Below, piece after piece: positions 54,065-64,000 of a DNA stretch of 64,000 nucleotides. The stretch is from positions 992,001 through 1,056,000 of the forward strand of contig NC_091278.1 in assembly GCF_042100115.1 (NCBI RefSeq), written 5' to 3'. A model generated the notes under the pieces. The model was not told the origin of the DNA, did no database searches, and saw only the letters and a list, made by a program, of their open reading frames with translations. Every line of letters begins with the position of its first letter. Positions within the stretch are counted from its first letter, which is position 1. The stretch comes from Alternaria dauci (lineage: Eukaryota; Ascomycota; Dothideomycetes; Pleosporales; Pleosporaceae). Both the position numbers and the translations under genes were made by a program.

Positions 54065-55916
54065 ATGATCGCAAAGGGAGAGAACGAGTCCTCGGCGGCA
54101 CACATCGAAACGCTCGACGACAGCACAAATACGTCGGATCAAGGCGACCATTTCTCCAGCAATGATGCCAACGAGGAAATCATCCGTCACTTGCAGACTA
54201 CTGGCGAAGACGTGGGCTTGACCTGTGTGTATTCAACTGGCACACCCGTTCTCCATCTCTCATATCTAACACAGTCTAGTTCGCACATTGATGGCCGCTG
54301 TTTCGATGGCCATGTGCTACAACGCCTATTTGTTCACTCTCCTCATCCCGCCAGCCATCCTTACGTACATCAATGCCGAACTTGGCCCAGACCCCAGATA
54401 TACGTGGATCACAATATCATGGAACCTCGGCGGCGCCATGTTTGTCACTGTCGGCGGAAGACTTTCTGATATATTCGGCCGACGATGGTTCTTCGTCGTC
54501 GGAGCTGTGATTCTCATCATCGGCAGCATTGTTTCAGCAACGGGACAAAGCATCAGCCAAATGATTGCCGGTGGTGCGTTGTTCGGCTGCGGATCCGGGT
54601 TCCTGGAGATGGCATTTGGTGCGGTCCAAGAGATTGTGCCGAGCAAGTATCGACATGTTACCATCGGCTTGTTCGATGCTGCTTCAATCATAGCACAAAT
54701 CATGCCGCTAGTGAGTTGGGTCATCATCAAGCAGACGGGTAATTGGCGCATCTGTTACTATGTCATGATAGGTTTCCAGACTATCAATCTTGCGCTCCTC
54801 GTCTTCTTCTACCATCCGCCCTCGTGGAAAGAGAAGAGGGCCGAACATGGAAAGTCGGCTGGACAGCTTCTACGAGAGTTTGACTGGTTGGGACTGTTTC
54901 TGTTCCTGGCGGGCTGCACGCTGTTCATTGTTGGAGTTAGCTGGGGTGGATCAATGGCCCCGTGGGTCTCTGCGACTGTCCTCGCACCCATTATCATCGG
55001 ACTGGTGACGTTGATTGGCCTGGGATTCTACGAAGCTTACTATATCCAAGCCGCGCCCTTGTTTCCGCCACGTCTCTTCAGAGCCCTCCGCCATTTTACC
55101 GTTCCAATGCTTGTCATGGCCATAGGTGGGATGCAATACTACTCCAATGCAACACTCTGGCCCCGCCTCTCCCAACTCATCTACGCCAGCGACGAGATCT
55201 CCAAAGGCCTCTACGCGGAAGTCCTCCCTCTAGGTACCATCATCGGCGGCATTATCGTAGCCTTCAGTAAGATCATCGGTCACCAGCGTTGGGTCATCAT
55301 GTTCGCCGTCGCTCTACAAACAGCCTGTGTGGGCGCCATGTCTACCTCCACAATGGATAATCCGGCCAAGTCAATCGTCCTAACAGTCATCATCTCGACA
55401 TGCACCTCTGTCAATCTTCTCAACGGCATGGTCCTCGTAGGCTTTGGCATCGTATACCAAGAGGACATCGGCACTGCCGCTGGCCTCGCAGGAACTTCTC
55501 GTCTTCTTGCTGGCGCCGTAGCCACTGCCATATTCGGAAATGTTACGAATAACAAGTATGCAGATGTTTTGCCCGAGCGCGTTCGTGCTAATCTCGCTCC
55601 GTTTGATCTTACGGCGGATGTTATTTCAAAGTTGGTCGTTGCTGCGAGGGCGAATACTGCGGCTGGGTACGCGGCTATTCCTGGTATAAACCCTGCTATT
55701 CGTGCTGCGGCTAGCTTGGGGAACAAGCAAGCGTATCTCGAGGGTGCACATTTGTCGTATTTGGTGGCATTGGCTTTCGGACTGCTTGGTGTGGTGGCTG
55801 CGTTTTTTATTCCGTCGGTGGACAAGAGGAAGTATACTAACAAGACTGTTGCTGTGCAGAGACAGGACAGGAAGGTTCTACAGGAGAAAAAGGCCGCTGG
55901 TATTGGAGGGCCATGA
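54065..55916 (+). CDS. MFS transporter, Tri12/siderophore-type
   Basis: Two exons (54065-54224 and 54280-55916) join to 598 residues. A 55-residue acidic N-terminus precedes TM1 (RTLMAAVSMAMCYNAYLF). The signature loop is GGRLSDIFGRRW, then GGALFGCGSGFLEMAFGAVQEI and VPSKYRHVTIG, typical of the fungal Tri12-like subfamily, whose members export trichothecenes or other small molecules or import siderophores. GTAAGLAGTSRLLAGAVATAIF near residue 455 is the second-half motif. The acceptor is the second AG of ACAGTCTAG, chosen because only it keeps frame. Substrate unknown; no biosynthetic genes are next to it. Confidence 0.87.
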
Positions 55917-56601
55917 GTATAGTCGCGTTTTAGCGTTCTTTGTAGCATGGGTTCACGTGGCACATGTATTGTCGACCATATGTCCTCTCCCGTTTAGATC
56001 GGCTTTACCTGCTATTCCGAGATACGAAGGTGAAGGCTTGTGCCAGCACCTAGGAGGACCTTCTTTGATTCCTGGAAGAGCATGCCCTAACTAGAAGGCT
56101 TTCTGAACTTCATAAAGCTCAAGCGTGTCCCAGTAGCACCAGCGCAAGGTGGAAGGAAGTGTGCGCTCGTGGATCATCCACGATCGTCACGAGTGTGTAG
56201 GCTTGCCTAGAGATCTTCTGCAAATGTTGTGGCGATCTCTGTCTCAGGCACAAGGAGTTTTTCTGTAACAGTGCTGATGTACTCTACAAGCTCGTGCTTT
56301 TTTTCTTTTTCTTTTTTGCGGACAAAGCTCTACGTGTTCCTGGCTGGAGAAGAAGAAGACCGGGGCGCGCGACATGCGCTCATCCAAGACATGGAACTGA
56401 ATCCCGCCGCGTCGATGAAAAGCCTTGTATCCGCGCGAGCAACTAGCGACGAGCGTCGGTTCAACTGTGGCCAGTGGAGCGAAGAAGTCGTCATCGATTT
56501 CTGCCGTGTCTCGAATTCGTAGAGATCCTTTTACATGTTTAAAAATACAGGACGGATTCATTGTTTCCCAATTTGTCTGTAGCATCCAACGTCTTGAGTC
56601 T
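55917..56601. other. Convergent intergenic region
   Basis: 3' ends of the transporter and the NTF2-like gene face each other. ORFs of 97-130 codons lack features. Confidence 0.35.
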
Positions 56602-57410
56602 TTACGCCTCAAAAATTACAGGAAGATCTCGCTTTGCTGTACTCTTCTTCTCGCTATCGCAGGGGATGCTGCTAGGAACATTGGTTGGAGTTACGACGTA
56701 ATCGTGGTACCAGTACACTTGGCCTTGTGGCTTAGGCGTCAAATTCGGCGGCTCGTACTTGCCTTTCGTAGTCTTGAGCACGGTGTAACGAGTTTTGTAC
56801 CTAAGGCCCATTAGCAAGGAGTATTCATATCGAAACAGGCGATAAGAAAGCTGTTCAGTATTGAACGCAGGAAGAAGACATTGTGCGGAAATGGTGTAGG
56901 GAATCTCACTGAATTTGCGAACAATTTCCTCCTACGAAAGTGTTTTCGATTCGGCCTTCAGAGTCATATACCGTAGCCGTGGCATTGTTATCAAAAATTG
57001 AAACAATAGTAGGATAATGCTGCGTGAGTTAGAATTTTTGAATAGTTTCCACATGATGGACAGACTTACAATTAACTTCATACTGCCGTTGGTAGGCAAG
57101 AATCCGTTCTTGCATCTTGTGATGGCTGCGGCTCCTACACAGTGGATGGACAGGGTGGTCTGCATGCCATCTTCGGTGAAGTAATCTGTGTATTCAGTCG
57201 TTGCAGCTGGATCTTCGGCAGCCGTTACGAGTCTGGAGGGTTTGTCAGTGATCTCCTAAGATCTTATGTGAGTACTGTGTTGACTCACGCGTTGAGGAAT
57301 GGCTTGAACTCGGCCTGAACTCCTTTTTGAGGTTTGTAACCACTAAAGTCTATCGCAAGTACACCAGAAAGCAATGCCACATAAGCAATGACGCTGGAGG
57401 TGGTCTTCAT
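56602..57410 (-). CDS. Secreted NTF2/SnoaL-like small protein
   Basis: Four exons (57410-57289, 57232-57070, 57019-56910, 56800-56602) join to 197 residues. A signal peptide is clear (MKTTSSVIAYVALLSGVLA, then IDFSGY). The mature part has PFLNALVTAAEDPAATTEYTD, YFTEDG, GAAAITRCKNGFLPTNGS, YPTIVSIFDNNATATVYD and a late PQGQVYWYHDYVVTP, which fits fungal secreted proteins with an NTF2-like alpha+beta fold. Cysteines in TRCKNG, GNCSQ and SIPCD may form disulphides. The last intron is 109 nt with branch TTGCTAAT. Function unknown. Confidence 0.78.
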
Positions 57411-58313
57411 GGTGAAAAAGAGAAGAGTGGGTGTGGATCTAAAAAAAGGAATGTATAGATCTTGAGGGAGAGGTGGAAATAGATCGGCTGGATCGACTAA
57501 TGAAAGCGAATGGCTCAAAAGATGAGCTGATTCACTAAACGTACAGAAGGTGCAGCATTTGTATGAAAACGATACGACAATAGGGGGATTAGCTTAACCG
57601 TAGTTAATCGCTCTTAACTAGGTAAGCTTGAAACGGCTACGGAATGTCCCTTAATGCAAGAGGTACTAACGGATTTTACATTATGCGCTGTTTAGGTTCT
57701 TTAGTTAGTTGTTTCCATAATAGTTTTGAAACGGAACACTTTGGTAGGGTTAGCCTGTCTAACGCTCACTAAGGCCCGATTCTGCATTTTCATATTCCTC
57801 GTCAGCAGGACGCATTACACAGTATTTTTTACCTTGACAATTATTAATCCCCAATTATTAGTCGGGTGCAATCCAGTCGATTTACTTTCTTTATTTATTT
57901 CTAAGCGTTGTTGTTCGTTATATAATTTAAATCCCGTGAATGCAAACCGCTTACAGTAGGTAACTATCAGATTTTAATTAGCGCTAGATGTCTCTAGACG
58001 TTCCTGTTCACCGCCGCAATTATCCTTCTTTCGGTCCGTCTCTAATAGTTCTCCGGGGCATAGGGAGGATGAGGCAGGTACATAGCGCCAGGACGGCCGA
58101 AATTAAGCATAGACAATTTTTGAGGATAGGTATGTGTTAGTTTCGAAACGATCCCCTAAAAAGGTTTGGAAACAGGGTAATAGGTTATTCAAAGGCAAGC
58201 AGGGCATTAGCAACTGCAAATGTTCGTAGTAGCCAGATCTGCTGAAAGAAGCTGAGTTTAATCTTTCTCATAGATAATAGGTGTAGTGTCGGATCATGAG
58301 TATCGGTAGGTAA

Positions 58314-58352
58314 GTCGGCTGCTCACCGCTGCGGCGGTGGGCAACAGCCGAC
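58314..58352. repeat. Imperfect hairpin, nested inverted repeats
   Basis: An outer 8-bp pair, GTCGGCTG and CAGCCGAC, encloses an inner 6-bp pair, CACCGC and GCGGTG, around a 4-nt loop. Both stems pair perfectly. Confidence 0.7.
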
Positions 58353-58371
58353 TCGATCCTACTTCGGTCCG

Positions 58372-58390
58372 ACCTGAGCCGAGCTCAGGT
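58372..58390. repeat. Hairpin, 8-bp perfect stem
   Basis: ACCTGAGC pairs with GCTCAGGT around the 3-nt loop CGA, 19 nt after the previous hairpin. Confidence 0.7.
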
Positions 58391-58906
58391 ATACCTTCGT
58401 AGCACCCACGTTCTTGAATAAAATGTATACCAATACAAGTCACCAGAAGAACCTCGTTGTTGTTATCACCCGTACGATCGTACAAGGCCTACTAACAGGT
58501 AGAACAGCTATGTCTGTTCAGCCGTGTTTGTACGGGGTGTTCGATAATTAAGCTAGTAGGGCCGTGTTTTGCGCGGCCATCTTACGGAGAACTACGAGAA
58601 TCGCTACACCAGCCCAGCGAACCAAAACCAAAGCAACACACAATCAACCGTTCCCCAAAGCTCAAAACCAATGATTATCGCCACACAGTAGGCCTCCCAG
58701 GAGCCCGAAAAAGCGACTTTACACTCTTGCGGTACGCTTTGCTGATTCGCGTGGTACCGGTAGAATGTGAGCTACAAGGCGAGCCGAGTGGTGACGTCGG
58801 TGGTCAGCTCTGCGTGTCTTAGCGCGACAACGCCGTGTAGTCTAGTACTTGGCCTCGATCCTGAATGCACTAGCACCATCACCAGGATACTATTACGTGG
58901 TCGAGC

Positions 58907-59732
58907 ATGGCAGGCAAAACGGTCGATGCAAAGGTGCCAGTCCTCTGTCATCTACTCAGTCGCTCGCTGACCCTTTGGGTAGCTTACAAACGCGGAGCGT
59001 GTTCGCAACAACCAGCGGCGCTCCCGCGCTCGACGGAAAGAGTACATCACGGAGCTCGAAACAAGAATTCAGCAGTATGAAAGCGGGCATGATGGAAATC
59101 CCATCGTATCAAGAGTTGAAGAACTTGCAAAGGAGCTTGATACGCTCAAACGGCTGTTACACTCTCTAGGCCTAGATGACAAATTCCTCGAAGCTCATAG
59201 CAGGGCTGCACAACTTGCTTCAACATGGGCACAAGATCAGCAGAGCTTCAAGGGGACTAGTGAAACGCCTTTCTCGTTGCGACAGTCCGTATCGCAGTTG
59301 GCCGAACAAGTACAAGCACGCCCAGATCCTCTCTTACAAACCACCAACGTGGTGGCCCACTGTCCAGCAACACGACGTTCATCGGAATGCTTGACCCCAT
59401 CAGACGCAACTTTACCCTGGGATCTCATCAACTTACCAACGGAACCCACGACTACCTCAGACAGCTTTGGAACACCAAATCTCTTCGCGCAGCCGCATGA
59501 CCATCTTGCCATATATTCGAACGATAGCACCACTCCACTAGGACTCGCATCATCCACAACAACTCTCTGTACAACAGCCTTTCAACTCGTCCTCGAAAGC
59601 AACCACAAGGGTTACAGCGCCACAGACCTGGATCTCAAGCTACGGGTTGGATATCAATTCAGCACCACGCCTTTAGAAGGCTGTCGAGTGGACACTCGCG
59701 TCTTGATGGACGTTCTCGCCGAGATATCGTAG
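58907..59732 (+). CDS. bZIP transcription factor
   Basis: Two exons (58907-58933 and 58983-59732) join to 258 residues. Exon 1 encodes only MAGKTVDAK; exon 2 begins LTNAERVRNNQRRSRARRKE, the bZIP basic region with the invariant N and R spacing, followed by YITELETRIQQYE and a helical VEELAKELDTLKRLL. The C-terminus (STTTLCTTAFQLVLESNHKG, EGCRVDTRVLMDVLAEIS) is a conserved end seen in a Pezizomycotina bZIP group. The zipper heptads are weak. The donor GTGCCA is not ideal, so the start is less certain than exon 2. Nuclear regulator; target genes unknown, although a sugar transporter follows. Confidence 0.8.
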
Positions 59733-60113
59733 TATGGGTGAGACTGGCACCAAGTGATGCATAAATCAACATTCACTCTACCAATGAAGCAGCTAGTAGA
59801 GCCGAGTAGTGCTCTTATTGCATATGAGTATTCTAATAATATCCCGTAAGGATTCAAGATATCCTGTATGTCCCGTGGGATGAATGCGGACTATTGCGGT
59901 ACCTAGTGCTGGTGTTAGGTCCTAGGGTGATTTACTCTGCGCGGCTGAACACGAAGGCACAAGCTACAATGCACAAGAGGCGTTTGAAGACCTAGGTGTA
60001 ATGATGTTCTTACGAGGAATCAGAGAATCGGAGTTTGGGTCAATGCTTTTGGACACTACCTGAGTGACATCATGAACTAGTTCCGCCTTTACAGGCTTAG
60101 ATCTACAAGACGT
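59733..60113. other. Convergent intergenic region
   Basis: Between the bZIP and the transporter 3' ends. Nothing seen. Confidence 0.35.
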
Positions 60114-62304
60114 TCACATCTTAGTCACCTCGTCCTTCTCCACAATATTCTTGTCTTCCACCGCACCAGCTCCACCGCCGCCACCACCTACAGGCTCATT
60201 AACGTAGTCAGCACGAGAGTCTGTCCCATACAGGTCAAAAAGCGGCTCCATTGGCGCGACATCTTGACGTAGAACGTGTTTCTTCAGGTACCACGGCAAC
60301 TTCTTAGTGTAGTAAGCCGAGAACTGGCGGTTGCCCACGTCGAAAACAGTATCGAGTTCTTCGAGGGTGAGAGCCTTGGTCTCCGGCAGGAAGAAGTATG
60401 CGTAAAAGAAACCAAAAAAGTTCCAAGCTGCATACCAACAGAACGCTCCGGTTGGTGTGAACGCAGCGCTGAGGGCGGGCCAGGTAAGGGACAGTATGAA
60501 GTTGAAACCCCAGCATACTGCAGTAGCAAAAGACATGCCAATGTCGCGCAGATGAAGCGGGAATGCTTCGGCTGAGTATGTGAAGGGCACTGGGCCCTCA
60601 CCAGGTGAGTAGACAGCCATGAATGTGTAGATGGCAGCGGCGATTGAACCAAGACGCTGCTGACTCGGTGTGCCATCGGGGTCTGTAGGTAGGTAGAAGG
60701 AGAATCCGCACCAAAGGAGACAAAGACCCATGAGCGGGAATGTGGTGAGCAGTAGATTCCTTCTTCCAAAGGTATCAATCGTGTAAATTGCCGGAATCGC
60801 GAAGAGGAAATTTGTTATGCCAGTACCCATGGATGTAAGCAGGGCTTCAGATGTCGAGAAGCCAGCTTCCTCGAAGATAGCGGTACTATAGTAGGCAATG
60901 ACCTGGTAATGCTGTCAGTGACTGGTGTTGCGACTCAGAACAGGTTGCATAGTACGTACGTTGACTCCGCAGAATTGTTGCATAAACATGACGAAGAACG
61001 CACTTTGTGCGGCGCGGCGATTGCGGCGGACGAGAAAGAATTCCCTCCAAGCATTCCTGCCCTCCCGCTCTGCTGTTTCAATCTCGAGAAGCTTATAAGC
61101 GTAGTACATGTCGCGCGCAGCCTGTATCTTGTGCTTGCGTAGTCGGCAAAGGGCCTGGAAGGCTTTGTCGAACTTGCCCTTCTCCATGTACCTTTGGCTC
61201 TCATCAGCTTGCATTCGAGCGGCTTCATTATGAGTAATAACTTACCAGCGCGGTGATTCTGGACAGAAGTATACTTGAATGCAGACAATCATTGGAGGGA
61301 TGCTGGTGGAGGCCAACATCCACCTCCATGGAGAGTACTGCCCACCAATGATCGTTACATTCTGAAAGGCGACGGAGACAATGAAGCCTAGCATAATGCC
61401 GAAAGCTGTCCACATTTGCCACATCATGGTGAGGGCTCCGCGAATTGTCTTGGGGGCAGACTCAGCTGCGTAGACGGGAGTCGTGGATGACTTTGCGCCA
61501 ACCGCGAAGCCGAGCATGAAGCGCGCCACAAGGAGATTTGGCCCTAGCTCGAACATCAATCTGGAGTTATCATGTAGTTTGGATAACGGTACTTACAGCT
61601 ATCGGCAGCTGCCATCCAGATACCGGTAATGAAGGAGATGATGCAGGAGATGAAGATGGTGCCGCGACGTCCGAAATATTTGTTCAGTGGCGCATTGGAC
61701 CAGCAACCGATGAGACAAGAGCAGAGATACGGGGCTCCGTTAAGCAGACCTCGAAGCCAGACCTCGTCTTCTCCAATGTTGAATTCTTGGAAGTAGAATC
61801 CCTGTTGAATGGTCAACGATGTGAGATAACGGCATGGGAAGCAGCAATATGACGAACCTGAGCACCATTGACGGCCGTCTGATCCATACCCTGTACGATA
61901 GCAGAGCCGGCACAAAGCACGACCAAGAAGTACAGCATGAATGGCTGCGACCACCGATGGTTAATCTCGTGCCGTAACCAGTCTTTCTCTTCCGCCGATA
62001 GTTGATCGACGTATTCGAAGCCATCATCTCTTTGCCCAACACGAGCAATGAGCGCGCCCTTGCGAAACGCGTCCTGATCTGCCTGCAGGCCCTTCTCAAC
62101 GCACCACGCGTCTACATCGGCTATGACCTGTTCCTCGCTAAGACCTGCCAATGGATTCCGAAGCTTTGCGGCTACGGAAGCTTGTCGTGGCTGACCAGGT
62201 ACGGTATGTTCGTGGTGCTGGGAAGTACCAAAGTTGGACTTGCTGCTACCCGACGATGAGAAGGTAGGCTCTGTAGCCTCAATGTCGGGCTTGGGCCGAG
62301 ACAT
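60114..62304 (-). CDS. MFS sugar/polyol transporter
   Basis: Five exons (62304-61858, 61801-61597, 61543-61246, 61191-60960, 60902-60114) join to 656 residues. It has the sugar porter signatures: FGRRG in loop 2-3, PESPRWY after TM6, FGRRN in loop 8-9 and PETKALTLEELD at the end of TM12. A 120-residue hydrophilic N-terminus precedes TM1 (FMLYFLVVLCAGSAIVQGMDQTAVNGAQ). It ends in a G-rich, charged tail. Intron 2 is taken to end at CTAG because this gives DSWPNLLVARF, the expected TM3 sequence. Likely plasma membrane. Substrate (hexose, inositol or quinate) cannot be told. Confidence 0.9.
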
Positions 62305-63322
62305 GGTGATGGCTAGAACCGGATATCAAACCTAGGTCGGAATTCCTGGATCAAGTGGAGAAACCTGATCGCAAAATGGATGAGTGGGAGACACACGACC
62401 ACGCGTCTGCAAACCATGATGGGTCTCGTTATATAGGATCCTCAAGGCACAACTCACATCCACTTTTCTCTCCATCAAAGAGCGGGTCGGGTTTTCTCTG
62501 GAGTGACAATCCCCATGGATTCTCCACACCATCCTGCACGTTTGGCGCATGTAACTGTACATCGAGATCAGGCAAGGGGCGGCCGTACCAAGACATGAAG
62601 TTGTGTGTTGATCCAACAAGACATGTCTGGGACTATGTCATTGTGGACACATGCGGGTGTTGGCATCTCGGCGGAAGCTAAAATTATACTTGGCAATGGA
62701 GCGCAACAACGGCTTCGGGGCGGCCAAGAAAGCACATGAAGTATCGTCGTTGCTCGCCTAAAGACTGCGAAGTATTCCAACCAATTAACCTTTGTCGGAC
62801 AAACCGTCGAGGAAACACCGTCGTGATGAACAACTACGCCGCCGCGAGAAGACCTTGGCGTCAAGCGGAATCCGCACTTGGCAGGAGCATTTTTACCAGA
62901 ATAGGCAACCCGACTTGTCGACAGTCGGCATCTAGTTCCGATCTCGACCTTGAGGCTGTCAGCGTATTGCAGAAATTGACTAACGAAAGTAGCATCCTCA
63001 ACTCCACCGAGGGCTGTGAGTGGGCTGCAATTAGTGATCCAATGATCGCACAGTGAACCGGTGTGGATGACTCGACCTGAGTCTATCGGCGCTTTTCATA
63101 TAACTAAAGAGGGGTCGCAGCAACAAAGACGCGTCGGTGATAAAAATAGTCAGCAGACCACGGATCGCATTGTACAAGCCTTGCATCGCTACTCTACGGA
63201 CCTCAAACCTGGAGACGATAGGGCCAGATCGCCATGAAACGGCCGCGTAAACAATTGCAGCAGCCTGGAAGCTTAAAGTAAACGTCGAGCTCAGGGAACC
63301 CTTCCTTCCATAGTGCGAGGCT
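62305..63322. other. Intergenic region
   Basis: About 1 kb between the transporter start and the nucleoside hydrolase 3' end. A 106-codon plus-strand ORF at 62736-63056 has no family features and is not claimed. Confidence 0.35.
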
Positions 63323-64000
63323 TTAGTCCAAGTTAGCGTGTACCCACGCGCCGCGCAGTAGCAAGTTGTCCATTTCCTGGGCGACTGTTTCGTTTGAAAT
63401 CTTGAGCTTCAGGTAATGCTGGCTAGTTCTGCGTTCATCCTCCACCCAGAAATTAGTGCCGTTCGGAAATAGGTAGTTGTACCCATTGTTGTTGCCGTAC
63501 TCGAACCATTTGCCGAGACCCCTGCCTGCATAGACCATGGTCAAAAAGTCCCACGAGTATTCTGGTTTGTTGTAAGACCCGTACCATTCCCAGGCCGATT
63601 TGACTGGATCGTTGGGTGGTCCACAAACGGTGAAACGCGTACCCGAGGACACCTCGACGCCCACTTCTGAACCAAGAAAGGTCATAGGAACACAGTCAGG
63701 CCAAGTGTTGACTACATGGGGCGCATTTTGGATAGCAAAATTGTACTCTTGATCGAGAGACCGTTCTGGTAGGTATCCGCCGCCCATGACGACAAGTTCC
63801 TTCACTTTTGCTTTCACGAGCCCGTATCCATCGAGCGACGAGTATGCATCACCGGTGGTATTGAGGAGGCCAGACAACGATCCCATGAAGCCAAGTGACA
63901 CGATGGTCACACTGTTGTTCTTCGCCTCGGCCAGTGTCTTGCGATATAGCTCTACTGGGTCCCAGGTCTTGTTGACCTGTCCGAAGGGCACTGAACCGCC
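63323..64000 (-). CDS. Inosine/uridine-preferring nucleoside hydrolase, 5' part off the window
   Basis: The visible 226 codons are the C-terminal part; the frame is open to the edge, so the GTG at 63991 is not the start. It contains FGQVNKTWDPVELYRKTLAE, VTIVSLGFMGSLSGLL, KELVVMGGGYLPE, NFAIQNAPHVVNTWP and PMTFLGSEVGVEV, the family's core order. The Ca-binding DxDxxxDD motif would lie off the window. NxS/T sites (NNSV, NTTG, NGTN) suggest a secreted form, as is common in fungi. The enzyme splits nucleosides to base and ribose. Confidence 0.88.
   Translation of the reverse strand, partial: GGSVPFGQVNKTWDPVELYRKTLAEAKNNSVTIVSLGFMGSLSGLLNTTGDAYSSLDGYGLVKAKVKELVVMGGGYLPERSLDQEYNFAIQNAPHVVNTWPDCVPMTFLGSEVGVEVSSGTRFTVCGPPNDPVKSAWEWYGSYNKPEYSWDFLTMVYAGRGLGKWFEYGNNNGYNYLFPNGTNFWVEDERRTSQHYLKLKISNETVAQEMDNLLLRGAWVHANLD

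Larger units (their letters stand above)
57411..58906. other. AT-rich intergenic region with hairpins
   Basis: About 1.5 kb without a supportable gene. 57600-58000 is roughly 55-67% A+T by line, higher than the rest of the window, and has many TA dinucleotides. Two perfect inverted repeats lie at 58314-58352 and 58372-58390. It may be a mutated transposon relic, but no transposase was recognised. Confidence 0.45.

Noticed and set aside
53885..54469. 194-codon ORF starting before the Tri12-type transporter
   Set aside because: Its middle part is the true first exon, but the upstream part and read-through of the intron are not supported.
55280..55963. 227-codon minus-strand ORF
   Set aside because: Antisense of the Tri12-type transporter.
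56932..57165. 77-codon minus-strand ORF as a separate gene
   Set aside because: It is read-through of intron 2 of the NTF2-like gene; the spliced form gives a consistent 197-residue product.
1..64000. CRISPR arrays, rRNA genes and tRNA genes
   Set aside because: No regularly spaced repeats, rRNA blocks or convincing tRNA B-box/acceptor pairs were found by eye; a tRNA scan would settle the last.

Overview
The window is nuclear DNA from a filamentous ascomycete, most likely a dothideomycete of the Pleosporales type; this placement is inferred from gene content, not from a search. Genes are closely packed on both strands, introns are mostly 45-105 nt with GT..AG ends and CTAAC/CTGAC-like branch points, and the repertoire is typical of Pezizomycotina: a HET-domain protein, a STAND-type N-terminal domain protein, a DIM-2-type DNA methyltransferase, Con-6, DUF3431 and Tri12-like and sugar MFS transporters. 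I rebuilt spliced genes by hand; every multi-exon model given here closes in frame.

Layout: 0-3 kb holds the 5' part of an acidic protein running off the edge and mitochondrial GatB. 3.0-5.5 kb is a tandem array of seven small same-strand ORFs that look like one paralogous family, with only 15-85 nt between most of them and one overlap. 6-16 kb carries an inositol-monophosphatase-like protein, an F-box-like/DUF protein, an RBM42-like RRM protein, 6-phosphogluconate dehydrogenase and an LSM12-like protein. 16-21.6 kb is an accessory-looking block: a STAND N-terminal domain protein and two paralogues sharing an unrecognised C-terminal domain. 22-28.4 kb has a thioredoxin, Con-6 and the ER folding sensor UGGT. 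29-32.5 kb has a DHA2-like MFS and a DUF3431 protein.

33.4-37.3 kb is the DNA methyltransferase, interrupted by one in-frame TAG between catalytic motifs IV and VI. Next come dihydroorotase, a HET protein, a DENND6-like protein head-to-head with VAC14, VMA12 head-to-head with COQ1, and HIS7 head-to-head with IMP3. 54-64 kb holds a Tri12-type MFS, a secreted NTF2-like protein, an AT-rich stretch with hairpins, a bZIP factor, a sugar transporter and the 3' part of a nucleoside hydrolase.

Most of the window is housekeeping: amino acid, nucleotide and ubiquinone synthesis, V-ATPase assembly, PI(3,5)P2 control and ribosome biogenesis. The best candidates for something undescribed are the seven-ORF small-protein array, the paralogous new domain at 18-21.6 kb and the broken methyltransferase.
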